DNA from: Bacillota bacterium
Lineage (GTDB): Bacteria > Bacillota > Bacilli > Paenibacillales > Paenibacillaceae
DNA length: 5,616 nt
NCBI GenBank assembly: GCA_023418755.1
Contig: JAEZZE010000432.1
Location: 1 to 5,616, forward strand
Direction of reading: 5' to 3'
This document shows positions 1 to 5,616 of this stretch, piece by piece. Below the pieces are notes generated by a model. The model ran no database searches. It saw only the letters and a list, made by a program, of their open reading frames with translations, and had not been told where the DNA came from. Both the position numbers and the translations under genes were made by a program. How positions within the stretch are numbered: the first letter of the stretch is position 1; the number at the start of each line of letters is the position of its first letter.

Positions 1-789
1 CCACAGGTTCGAGCCCTCTTCCGGGACGACATAGTCCAGATTCTCGTTCTCCCACATGATCTCCGCCGCGTCTCCCGACCAGACGACGCCGACCGCCGCC
101 TCTTCTCCGGCCAGCAGCATCTTGATCTCGTCGCCGACGATCGCCCTGATGTTCGGCGTCAGCGTCCCGAGCTTGCTCTTGGCTTCCTGGAGATGGTCCT
201 CGTTCGTGTCGTTCAGCGAATAGCCCAGGCTGTTGAGCCCGAAGCCGATCACTTCCCGGGCCCCGTCCACGAGCAGAATCTGATTGCGCAGCTCCTCGTC
301 CCACAGATCGTTCCAGCTCTCGAACGTCTGCCCCTCTCTCAGCAGCGTCGGGTTGTAGACGATGCCGACCGTCCCCCAGAAATACGGGATCGAGTACTCG
401 TTCCCCGGATCGAAGCTCAGATCCAGAAAACGCCCGTCGACGTTCTCCAGATTGGGAACCTTGGAGTGGTCGATCGGCAGCAGCAGTCCTTCCTCCTTCA
501 TCTTGCTGATGGCGTATTCCGAAGGAATCGCAATGTCGAACGTCGTGCCGCCCTGTTCGATCTTCGTCATCATCGCCTCGTTGGAGTCGAACGTCTGATA
601 GATGACCTTAAGCCCCGTCTCTTCCTCGAATTCGGCAATCAAATCCGGATCGATGTAATCTCCCCAGTTGAAAATCGTAATCGTGTTCCCGCCCGAATAG
701 CCCTGCGACGAATTCAGGTAGGACGTCCAGTACATCAAGCCGAAAGCCGCGACGAACACGGCCAGGAACAATCTGACCAGCTGCTTCAT
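1..789 (-). CDS. potD: PotD, spermidine/putrescine-binding protein of polyamine ABC importer (3' end beyond left edge)
   Basis: Extracytoplasmic receptor that captures polyamines and delivers them to the PotBC channel. The first 263 codons are visible and the frame runs open through base 1; family members are about 350 residues, so roughly the last quarter is missing. The N-terminus has two basic residues and a hydrophobic segment (about residues 5-25) but no cysteine, so there is no lipoprotein signal. The mature part starts with the PotD-like NWGDYIDP (41-48), then ETGLKVIYQTFDSNE (57-71), DGAREVIG (175-182) and VVWSGDA (235-241). Compared with remembered E. coli PotD numbering, a constant offset of 8 places W42, Y45, E179, W237 and W263 on ligand residues W34, Y37, E171, W229 and W255; G176 falls where D168 is expected. 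The ATG overlaps the potC stop by 4 bases (ATGA). A G-run at 800-805, 10 bases upstream, is only a weak ribosome site, which suggests translational coupling. Confidence 0.95.
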   Translation of the reverse strand, partial: MKQLVRLFLAVFVAAFGLMYWTSYLNSSQGYSGGNTITIFNWGDYIDPDLIAEFEEETGLKVIYQTFDSNEAMMTKIEQGGTTFDIAIPSEYAISKMKEEGLLLPIDHSKVPNLENVDGRFLDLSFDPGNEYSIPYFWGTVGIVYNPTLLREGQTFESWNDLWDEELRNQILLVDGAREVIGFGLNSLGYSLNDTNEDHLQEAKSKLGTLTPNIRAIVGDEIKMLLAGEEAAVGVVWSGDAAEIMWENENLDYVVPEEGSNLW

Positions 790-1595
790 GGCTGCACGAC
801 CCCCCAGTTCGGCTTGCGGCTGGCGCGCCGGTTCAAGAAGTAATAGCCCAGCACCAGCGTCACGGTGAACAGGAAGATGAGCGTCGACAGCGCGTTGATC
901 GAAGGCGAGATGCCCTGCCGCGCGCGCGAGTAGATCTCCACCGACAGCGTCGTATAGCCGTTGCCCGTCACGAAGAACGTCACCGCGAAGTCGTCCAGCG
1001 AATACGTCAGGGCCATGAAGAAGCCCGCGAAGATTCCCGGACGGAGGAAAGGCAGAACGACCTTCGTCAGCACGCCCCAACCGCTCGCTCCGAGATCCTT
1101 GGCGGCGTCGATCAGCGTCGGGCTCATCTCCTGCAGCTTCGGCAGCACCATGAGCACCACGATCGGCACGCTGAACGCGATATGCGACAACAGCACGGAC
1201 GTAAAGCCGAGCTGAATGCCGAGCATCGTGAAGAAGATCAGGAACGAAGCGCCGATGATGACGTCCGGGCTGACGATCAGCACGTTGTTCATCGCCAGCA
1301 GCGAATTGCGCCGCCTAAGCTTTCTTACCCGCTGAATCGCGAGCGCGCCGATCACGCCGATAATGGTGGAAATCGCGGACGACAGAAGGGCGATCACGAC
1401 CGTGTTCAGCACGATAATGAGCAGCCGGGTATCCTGGAACACTTCCTCGTACCATTCCAGCGTGAAGCTCTCGAAACCGTGCATCGTCCCCGCGCTGTTG
1501 AACGAGTAAACCATCAGATAGAGAATCGGCGCGTACAAGACGACGAATACGGCGAACAGATAGACGTTGGCGAGCTTTCCGTTTTTCATTTTCAT
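786..1595 (-). CDS. potC: PotC, polyamine ABC transporter permease
   Basis: Inner-membrane permease of 269 residues, forming the polyamine channel with PotB. Hydrophobic segments lie near residues 10-31, 60-88, 102-125, 132-152, 187-208 and 236-254, matching the six-helix fold. The cytoplasmic EAA-type loop that docks on the ATPase is at 163-182 (DAAKDLGASGWGVLTKVVLP). The segment SLDDFAVTFFVTG (199-211) is typical of PotC and separates it from PotB. The frame is open much further upstream, to 1865, but that stretch is an out-of-frame shadow of potB. The ATG at 1595 overlaps the potB stop as ATGA and is preceded by a GAGGA motif at 1606-1610, with a further AGGGGAG at 1612-1618. A second in-frame ATG two codons later (1589) is possible but less likely. 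The gene ends in another ATGA overlap with potD. Confidence 0.96.
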   Translation of the reverse strand: MKMKNGKLANVYLFAVFVVLYAPILYLMVYSFNSAGTMHGFESFTLEWYEEVFQDTRLLIIVLNTVVIALLSSAISTIIGVIGALAIQRVRKLRRRNSLLAMNNVLIVSPDVIIGASFLIFFTMLGIQLGFTSVLLSHIAFSVPIVVLMVLPKLQEMSPTLIDAAKDLGASGWGVLTKVVLPFLRPGIFAGFFMALTYSLDDFAVTFFVTGNGYTTLSVEIYSRARQGISPSINALSTLIFLFTVTLVLGYYFLNRRASRKPNWGVVQP

Positions 1596-2398
1596 CGGAT
1601 CGGATTCCTCGCTCCCCTGTTGCCGGTCATCAGCATGATCACGGCCATTACGATAATCAGCAGCACGGCGATCGCCGAGCCCATGCCCCAATCCTGCGTC
1701 ACGAGAAAATGCTGCTCGATCGCCGTGCCCAGCGTCACGACGCGGTTGCCCGCGATAAGCCGGGTGATCATGAACAGCGACAGCGCCGGAATGAATACCG
1801 CCTGGCAGCCGACCTTCACCCCTTCGAGGGTGAGCGGGAACACGACGCGGCGGAACGCCATCCACGGCGAAGCCCCCAGGTCTCTGGCCGCGTACAGAAG
1901 CGACGGATTGATTTCCTCCAGCGCGTTATAGATCGGCAGAATCATGAACGGGATGAAAATATAGACCGACACGAACACGAAGCTGAAGTCGGTGAACAAA
2001 ATTTGCCGCGTGCCGATTCCGACCGCTTCGAACACCGCATTGACGAAGCCGTACGTTCCGAACAGGCCGATGAAGGCGTACGTTTTGAGCAGCAGGTTGA
2101 TCCAGCTCGGCACGATGATCAGCAGCAGCCATAGCTGCTTATGCTTCGCGCGCGTCAGCCAGTAGGCCGTCGGATACGCGACCAGCAGCGAGAACGCCGT
2201 AATCAGCAGCGCGTACCAGAACGAGTTGAACGTCATGCGAAGATACACGGGAGTCAGAAACTTCCGGAAGTTGTCCCATGTAAAATGCCCCTCGACGTCG
2301 AAAAACGAATTGTAGACGATCAGCACGATCGGAGTCGCGACGAACAGCAGCATCCATGCCGCATACGGAATAAGGTAGAGATTCCGCGCCCTCGTCAT
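1592..2398 (-). CDS. potB: PotB, polyamine ABC transporter permease
   Basis: Inner-membrane permease of 268 residues and partner of PotC. Hydrophobic segments are visible near residues 8-30, 58-82, 88-112, 136-158, 195-216 and 240-258. The EAA-type coupling loop is at 170-189, with AARDLGASPW followed by RRVVFP, the usual contact site for the PotA ATPase. WINLLLKTYAF (99-109) and the segment around SLFMITRLIAGNRV (207-220) resemble the PotB branch of binding-protein-dependent permeases. The length is close to that of E. coli PotB. The ATG overlaps the potA stop codon as ATGA, and its last codons overlap potC in the same way. The nearest ribosome site is a modest GGGTGA (2405-2410) with a 6-base spacer, so reinitiation by ribosomes leaving potA is likely to contribute. 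No frameshift or missing segment is seen. Confidence 0.96.
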   Translation of the reverse strand: MTRARNLYLIPYAAWMLLFVATPIVLIVYNSFFDVEGHFTWDNFRKFLTPVYLRMTFNSFWYALLITAFSLLVAYPTAYWLTRAKHKQLWLLLIIVPSWINLLLKTYAFIGLFGTYGFVNAVFEAVGIGTRQILFTDFSFVFVSVYIFIPFMILPIYNALEEINPSLLYAARDLGASPWMAFRRVVFPLTLEGVKVGCQAVFIPALSLFMITRLIAGNRVVTLGTAIEQHFLVTQDWGMGSAIAVLLIIVMAVIMLMTGNRGARNPIR

Positions 2399-3516
2399 CG
2401 GCCGTCACCCGCGGAGCCCGCCTGCGCATGTTCGGAATACGATTCGAGCCTCTTGTCGAACTCCTCCTCCGTCTCGCCGAAGCGCATGACGTGGATCGCC
2501 TCCGGATCGAAGCGCAGCCCGATGCTGCTGCCGACCTCGGCCTTCTTCGTCGAATGGACGAGCCATTCGTTGCCCGCCTTGTCGTAGCCGCTGATCTCGT
2601 AGTGGACGCCGCGGAACAGCTGGCTGTCGACCTTGATCTCCAGATTGCCCTGCTCCGGCCCCGTAATCTCCAGATCCTCCGGGCGGATCATAATTTCCAC
2701 CGGCTCGTTCGGAGAGAAGCCCTGGTCCACGCATTCGAACCGCTTCCCGGCGAATTCCGCGAGGAAGTCTTGAATCATGCGTCCGGGGACGATATTCGAT
2801 TCGCCGATGAAGTCGGCCACGAACCGGTTGATCGGCTCGTCGTAGATGTCCGTCGGGGTTCCGCTCTGCTGAATCTCCCCTTCGTTCAGGACGAAGATCT
2901 CGTCCGACATCGCCAGCGCTTCTTCCTGGTCGTGCGTGACGAACACGAACGTAATGCCCAGCCGCCGCTGCAGCTCCCGCAGCTCGTACTGCATCTCCGT
3001 GCGCAGCTTCAGGTCGAGCGCCGACAGCGGCTCGTCCAGCAGCAAAATCTCCGGCTCGTTCACGATCGCCCGCGCGATCGCCACCCGCTGCCTCTGCCCG
3101 CCGGACATCTCCGTGATTTCGCGGTCCTCGTAGCCTTCCAGATTCACGAAGCGCAGCGCTTCCTTCACCTTCTCGGCGATGGCCGCGTTCTTCAGCTTCT
3201 TGATTCGGAGGCCGAAGGCGACGTTCTCGAACACGTTCAGATGCGGGAACAACGCGTAATCCTGGAATACCGTGTTCACCTGACGCTTGTCCGCCGGAAC
3301 GTCGTTAAGCACCTTGCCGTTGAAGTAGATGCTTCCTTCCGTCGGCCGGATGAACCCCGCGATCAGCCGCAGGATCGTCGTCTTGCCGCAGCCCGAAGGC
3401 CCGAGCAGCGTGTAGAACTTGCCTCTCTCGATCTCGAAGCTGACTCGGTTAAGCACCGTATCGCGATCGTATTTTTGCGTCACGCCCTCGAATCGAATGA
3501 TCGTGTTGTCCGTCAT
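2395..3516 (-). CDS. potA: PotA, ATP-binding subunit of polyamine ABC importer
   Basis: ATPase of 373 residues that powers spermidine/putrescine import at the cytoplasmic face of PotBC. All ABC motifs are intact: Walker A GPSGCGKT (39-46), Q-loop glutamine 85, signature MSGGQRQ (137-143), Walker B ILLLDE (157-162), D-loop SALD (165-168) and switch histidine 195. After about residue 240 comes a C-terminal regulatory region of the TOBE type (about 260-350, including IRPEDLEI), as in PotA/MalK-class importers. The length nearly equals that of E. coli PotA (about 378). The start is firm, because an in-frame TAA stands 9 bases upstream of the ATG. The best ribosome site is AAAAGAGGA (3529-3537), with a rather long 12-base spacer. 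It is the first gene of the potABCD unit and has its own promoter. FbpC-like iron and CysA-like ATPases share the motifs, but the PotB/C/D neighbours settle the assignment. Confidence 0.97.
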   Translation of the reverse strand: MTDNTIIRFEGVTQKYDRDTVLNRVSFEIERGKFYTLLGPSGCGKTTILRLIAGFIRPTEGSIYFNGKVLNDVPADKRQVNTVFQDYALFPHLNVFENVAFGLRIKKLKNAAIAEKVKEALRFVNLEGYEDREITEMSGGQRQRVAIARAIVNEPEILLLDEPLSALDLKLRTEMQYELRELQRRLGITFVFVTHDQEEALAMSDEIFVLNEGEIQQSGTPTDIYDEPINRFVADFIGESNIVPGRMIQDFLAEFAGKRFECVDQGFSPNEPVEIMIRPEDLEITGPEQGNLEIKVDSQLFRGVHYEISGYDKAGNEWLVHSTKKAEVGSSIGLRFDPEAIHVMRFGETEEEFDKRLESYSEHAQAGSAGDGR

Positions 3517-3528
3517 CTCCGGTTATCG

Positions 3529-3537
3529 TCCTCTTTT
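3529..3537 (-). promoter_or_regulatory. Probable ribosome binding site of potA
   Basis: On the minus strand this reads AAAAGAGGA, ending 12 bases before the potA ATG. The spacing is longer than the usual 5-9 bases. A GGAG directly abutting the ATG is too close to act as the main site. Confidence 0.5.
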
Positions 3538-3567
3538 CCAGGCTTTCGCCCCTCGTCTTGTGACTTC

Positions 3568-3596
3568 ATTATACAAAATTAGACCTTTCAGACCAA
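3568..3596 (-). promoter_or_regulatory. Sigma-A-type promoter of the potABCD operon
   Basis: On the minus strand a perfect TATAAT -10 box (3568-3573) is preceded, at an ideal 17-base spacing, by TTGGTC (3591-3596), which keeps the conserved TTG of the -35 consensus but matches only 3 of 6 positions. Initiation would fall near 3561, giving a leader of about 45 bases before the potA ATG. The promoter lies immediately downstream of the phosphatase terminator, so the pot operon is predicted to be transcribed independently. A direct repeat GGTCT-4-GGTCT (plus-strand 3581-3585 and 3590-3594) overlaps the -35 and spacer and might bind a regulator, but it is short. Confidence 0.7.
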
Positions 3597-3600
3597 TGGC

Positions 3601-3637
3601 AAAAAGAAGAGAGCGCCCGGGGAAACCCCCTGCGCTC
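3601..3637 (-). terminator. Intrinsic terminator of the phosphatase gene
   Basis: In the minus-strand transcript GAGCGC pairs with GCGCTC (3632-3637 with 3611-3616), and a GGGG/CCCC stem sits above a small internal bulge and closes a short GTTT-type loop (about 3623-3626). The tail TCTTCTTTTT (3610-3601) supplies the U-rich tract. It begins about 37 bases after the phosphatase stop codon and ends just upstream of the potA -35 box, so it separates the two transcription units. Confidence 0.82.
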
Positions 3638-3661
3638 CGCGCTTTGCCGAACAGCTCTCTT
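3607..3661 (-). repeat. 8-bp inverted repeat enclosing and overlapping the terminator
   Basis: AAGAGAGC at 3607-3614 is perfectly complementary to GCTCTCTT at 3654-3661. The 3607-3614 arm shares four bases with the base of the terminator stem (3611-3616), so the longer pairing and the full terminator stem cannot form together. It may simply be an extended form of the same terminator. Confidence 0.5.
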
Positions 3662-3674
3662 GCGGCCGAACGGA

Positions 3675-4523
3675 TCATCCGCCGACCAAATCGATCTTGA
3701 CCGCCGTCTTGTCGTCGGCGACCTTCAGCCGCGTATATTTGCCTTGCTGCGACTCGTCATATTCGTTCGCGATGAGCCAATCGACGTAGCCGGCCAAGCC
3801 TTTCTCGTCGATCAGCGCCGCCATGTCGGCCATCTGAGGGGCCGGCTCTCCCGCCTTGCGGGGAAGGAACAAACCGTCGGTCGCCAGCAGAATGGAGGCA
3901 AGCCGGATACGGTTGATGGATCCGTGCTCGACGTAGCGCTCCAAGGCCGGATCTCCGTTCAGAATGGCATAGCCTTCCGGCGTGTTCGTCTTCAACCGGT
4001 TCATCTTGATGACTTCGTACACGCGTCGGCGCACCTCTTCCGGCGGCAGTCCCTCCTGCGTGTACCGCTCCCATAGCCGTCGCGAATTTTCGTCGAAGTG
4101 GTCGACCTGATCGTGCGTCACCGTGCGTACCGTTCCGTCCCTATACACCGCGATCAGCATGCAATCGCCCGTCTGCGCGTACTCGATCTGGTGCTCGCCG
4201 ATGCGGACGACGGCGATTCCCGCCGCCCATACGGCGTTTTTGTCATCTACGTCGACGCCCTTTTCGAGCATTCCCGCTCTTATTCGTTCATTGGCCCTCA
4301 GCACCAGCTCTCTTAGAGAAGCCGCTCCGTCCGACTCGCGATACGACTCGAACGCTTCCTTGGCGATCCGCGAGGCCAGATAACCTCCCGTCTCGATTCC
4401 CTCGAAGCTGACGAGCGAGGTCGCTCCGTCCAGCACGCCGTAGATGTTCTCCCTCTCGTTCAGGATGAGCGCGTCCTCGTTCCATTCGTTACAGCCCTGC
4501 ACTGTGAGATGTTCGATTTTCAC
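3675..4523 (-). CDS. PP2C-family protein serine/threonine phosphatase homologue
   Basis: Predicted metal-dependent phosphatase of 282 residues, a single soluble domain without signal peptide or membrane helix. PP2C landmarks occur in order: NEDA (15-18), LDGATS (31-36, the motif II Asp-Gly), QTGDCMLIAV (117-126), LLATDGLF (212-219, the Ser/Thr-Asp-Gly motif) and ADDKT (269-273). The aspartates D17, D32, D216 and D270 or D271 are the expected metal ligands, so activity is plausible. It resembles the compact PP2C_2-like group, not SpoIIE or RsbU types fused to sensor domains. The start chosen is GTG, because a strong GGGGGAGGA stands 7 bases upstream; the frame extends 11 codons further to a TTG (4556) that has no comparable site and would overrun the ribosome site. 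It has its own promoter candidate and terminator and no partner kinase in view, so its target is unknown. It is not part of the pot operon. Confidence 0.87.
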   Translation of the reverse strand: MKIEHLTVQGCNEWNEDALILNERENIYGVLDGATSLVSFEGIETGGYLASRIAKEAFESYRESDGAASLRELVLRANERIRAGMLEKGVDVDDKNAVWAAGIAVVRIGEHQIEYAQTGDCMLIAVYRDGTVRTVTHDQVDHFDENSRRLWERYTQEGLPPEEVRRRVYEVIKMNRLKTNTPEGYAILNGDPALERYVEHGSINRIRLASILLATDGLFLPRKAGEPAPQMADMAALIDEKGLAGYVDWLIANEYDESQQGKYTRLKVADDKTAVKIDLVGG

Positions 4524-4530
4524 TCGCTTT

Positions 4531-4539
4531 TCCTCCCCC
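4531..4539 (-). promoter_or_regulatory. Strong ribosome binding site fixing the GTG start of the phosphatase
   Basis: The minus strand reads GGGGGAGGA followed by a 7-base spacer and GTG. This near-consensus site decides for the GTG at 4523 over the upstream in-frame TTG at 4556. Confidence 0.85.
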
Positions 4540-4623
4540 GTTTTCGGCCTTTTCAAGTTATCGTTTCGTCCCCAATAAAAGATTCAGAGCCGTTCAGGTC
4601 CGCATAGCCATCCATCCTTCTTC

Positions 4624-4652
4624 ATCATAACAGTCATAAGCTTATGTGTCTC
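4624..4652 (-). promoter_or_regulatory. Candidate promoter of the phosphatase gene
   Basis: On the minus strand TATGAT (4624-4629) is preceded by a TGT that gives the extended -10 form TGnTATGAT. At exactly 17 bases upstream lies GAGACA (4647-4652), which matches 4 of 6 bases of TTGACA. Initiation would be near 4617, leaving a leader of roughly 94 bases before the GTG start. The spacer contains a perfect 12-bp palindrome. The call rests on motif matching only. Confidence 0.55.
4635..4646. repeat. Perfect 12-bp palindrome CATAAGCTTATG, possible operator
   Basis: CATAAG and its exact reverse complement CTTATG abut with no spacer. The element sits wholly inside the spacer of the candidate phosphatase promoter, where a bound dimeric regulator would block RNA polymerase. 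The symmetry does not extend beyond the 12 bases, so a chance palindrome is possible. Confidence 0.45.
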
Positions 4653-4740
4653 ATCCGGATTTGCCGGGATAGACGGACCTCAAAATTCCGAAGCCGCCGC
4701 CGAAGCGGTGCTTGCAGCCACCTCCGTCACGATCTCCATC
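4653..4740. other. Intergenic stretch without a recognised gene
   Basis: Between the exporter terminator and the phosphatase promoter there is no convincing gene. It contains a minus-strand hairpin CCGC-TTCG-GCGG (4697-4708), a stable UUCG-type tetraloop if transcribed, with a TTTT about 10 bases further on. A 19-codon minus-strand reading frame rich in alanine and serine covers it, but no ribosome site precedes it. Confidence 0.4.
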
Positions 4741-4777
4741 GAAACGAAAGAAACCCGCCGGCTGCCGCCGAACGGGT
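4741..4777 (-). terminator. Probable intrinsic terminator after the ABC exporter gene
   Basis: In the minus-strand transcript ACCCG pairs with CGGGT (4773-4777 with 4753-4757), and an inner GGC/GCC stem sits above a small internal loop. The T-rich tail TTTCTTTCGTTTC follows (4753-4741, beginning within the stem's last base). It starts about 20 bases after the exporter stop codon. The tail is interrupted by C and G, so efficiency may be moderate. Confidence 0.65.
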
Positions 4778-4796
4778 CCTTCTTCCTTCTCTAAGA

Positions 4797-5616
4797 TTAC
4801 GCCACGCCCTCGGCCGCGCCTTGCTGCAGCTGGTACATCGCGAAATATTTGCCGCCCTGCTGCATCAGCTCGTCGTGGTTGCCGCGCTCGACGATCTTGC
4901 CGCGGTCCAGCACGAGAATCTGGTCGGCCGCGCGGATCGTCGACAGCCGGTGCGCGATGACGAACGTCGTGCGGCCGCGCTTCAGCACTTCGAGCGCCGC
5001 CTGGATAATCGCCTCCGTCTCGGTGTCGATGCTGGCCGTCGCTTCGTCCAGGATGAGAATCGCCGGGTCGAACGCCAGCGCCCGGGCGAAGGAGATGAGC
5101 TGCCGCTGCCCCGCGGACAGCGTGCTGCCCTTCTCGATGACCGGCTCGTCGAGACCTCCGGGCAGCTGCATGAACATCTCGTAAGCGCCGACGTCGCGAA
5201 GCGCCTGCTCGACCTTCTCCCGGGAAATCGACGGATCGTCCAGGCTGACGTTTGTAGCGATCGTTCCGGTGAACAGGAACGGGTCCTGCAGCACGATGCC
5301 CATATGCTGCCGAAGCTCCTGCTTCGATAGCTCCCGGACGTCCACTTCGTCGATCGTGATCGTTCCCCGCTCCACGTCGTAGAAGCGGAACAACAGGTTC
5401 AGGATCGAGCTCTTGCCCGAGCCCGTGTGCCCAACGAGGGCGACCGTCTCCCCTTGCCGCGCCGAGAACGAAATGTTCTTCAGCACGTCCTCTCCCGGTT
5501 TATAGGCGAACGTCACGTCCTTGAACTCGACGTTCCCTTTGTAACGCTCGATTCGGCCGTCGGACACCTCGATGCCCGGCTCGTCGAGCAGCGTGAACAC
5601 CCGCTCCGCCGACACC
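4797..5616 (-). CDS. ABC exporter, nucleotide-binding domain (5' end beyond right edge; MdlB/YheH-like)
   Basis: C-terminal 272-273 codons of a membrane-domain/ATPase fusion exporter (normally about 600 residues); the transmembrane half and start codon lie outside the window. Counting from the first full codon at 5615, the opening SAERVFTLLDEP is the standard linker after the last helix. A-loop tyrosine is at 38, Walker A GHTGSGKS at 62-69, Q-loop glutamine at 110 in VLQDPFLFTGTI, signature STLSAGQRQ at 164-172, Walker B ILILDE at 186-191 with the catalytic glutamate, D-loop SIDT at 195-198 and H-loop histidine at 222 in IAHRLST. The signature has Ala for the usual first Gly (LSAGQ), a variant I associate with the MdlB/YheH half of heterodimeric exporters. 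A partner half-transporter may therefore lie further right. Substrate cannot be read from this domain; multidrug or lipid export is the family inference. It is the last gene of its unit, since a terminator follows. Confidence 0.93.
   Translation of the reverse strand, partial: VSAERVFTLLDEPGIEVSDGRIERYKGNVEFKDVTFAYKPGEDVLKNISFSARQGETVALVGHTGSGKSSILNLLFRFYDVERGTITIDEVDVRELSKQELRQHMGIVLQDPFLFTGTIATNVSLDDPSISREKVEQALRDVGAYEMFMQLPGGLDEPVIEKGSTLSAGQRQLISFARALAFDPAILILDEATASIDTETEAIIQAALEVLKRGRTTFVIAHRLSTIRAADQILVLDRGKIVERGNHDELMQQGGKYFAMYQLQQGAAEGVA

Noticed and set aside
1596..1865. Upstream extension of the potC frame by 90 codons
   Set aside because: The extension lies wholly within potB in another frame, is arginine/proline-rich with no permease homology, and the ATGA overlap with a nearby ribosome site marks the real start at 1595.
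3517..3567. Riboswitch or attenuator in the potA leader
   Set aside because: The predicted leader is only about 45 bases, with just a tiny GGC-GAAA-GCC hairpin (3541-3550). That is too short for a known riboswitch, and no terminator lies between promoter and gene.
2428..3582. Long plus-strand open frame of 384 codons opposite potA
   Set aside because: It is antisense to an intact potA with all ABC motifs, has low-complexity Arg/Leu/Val/Asp composition typical of GC-rich antisense frames, and shows no domain. The same applies to the other plus-strand frames across the pot genes, the phosphatase and the exporter.
4524..4556. TTG start giving an 11-residue longer phosphatase
   Set aside because: The strong ribosome site at 4531-4539 lies inside this extension and points to the GTG; the extra residues are charged and unlike a PP2C N-terminus.
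4553..4615. A 20-residue minus-strand upstream reading frame in the phosphatase leader (starting MDGYADLNG)
   Set aside because: Its ATG would lie only about two bases from the predicted transcription start and the GAAGG before it abuts the ATG with no spacer, so initiation is unlikely. A leader peptide would need experimental support.
4681..4740. Small alanine/serine-rich minus-strand frame of 19 codons and GC-rich hairpin
   Set aside because: There is no ribosome site, no promoter clearly aimed at it, and the composition follows from the repeated CCG/CGA triplets. It is recorded only as intergenic structure.

Overview
The window reads as chromosomal DNA from a GC-rich Gram-positive bacterium, most likely a Paenibacillaceae-type Firmicute (Paenibacillus or Cohnella-like). 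This is inferred from strong GGGGGAGG-type Shine-Dalgarno sequences, sigma-A-like promoters, U-tailed hairpin terminators and the character of the proteins; no 16S or marker gene is present. Every supported gene lies on the minus strand, so transcription runs from right to left.

Right edge (4797-5616): the C-terminal nucleotide-binding domain of an ABC exporter (multidrug/lipid type, MdlB/YheH-like). Its N-terminal membrane domain is outside the window. A hairpin with a T-rich tail follows its stop codon.

Middle (3675-4523): a PP2C-family serine/threonine phosphatase homologue. The likely start is a GTG with a very strong ribosome binding site, not the TTG 33 bases upstream. A promoter candidate at 4624-4652 has a perfect 12-bp palindrome in its spacer. 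A good intrinsic terminator (3601-3637) closes this single-gene unit.

Left (1-3516): a polyamine (spermidine/putrescine) ABC importer operon in the order potA-potB-potC-potD. The promoter has a perfect TATAAT -10 and lies only a few bases past the phosphatase terminator. All three gene junctions are 4-base ATGA overlaps, so the four genes form one tightly coupled translation unit. PotA is the ATPase, PotB and PotC the two membrane permeases, and PotD the extracytoplasmic polyamine receptor. PotD is cut by the left edge after 263 codons.

Nothing in the window looks like a new biological system: there are no mobile elements, CRISPR arrays, tRNAs, rRNAs or defence genes. The points worth checking are the palindrome in the phosphatase promoter, the absence of a lipobox in PotD, a glycine at a position expected to be a polyamine-binding aspartate, and the all-ATGA architecture of the operon.
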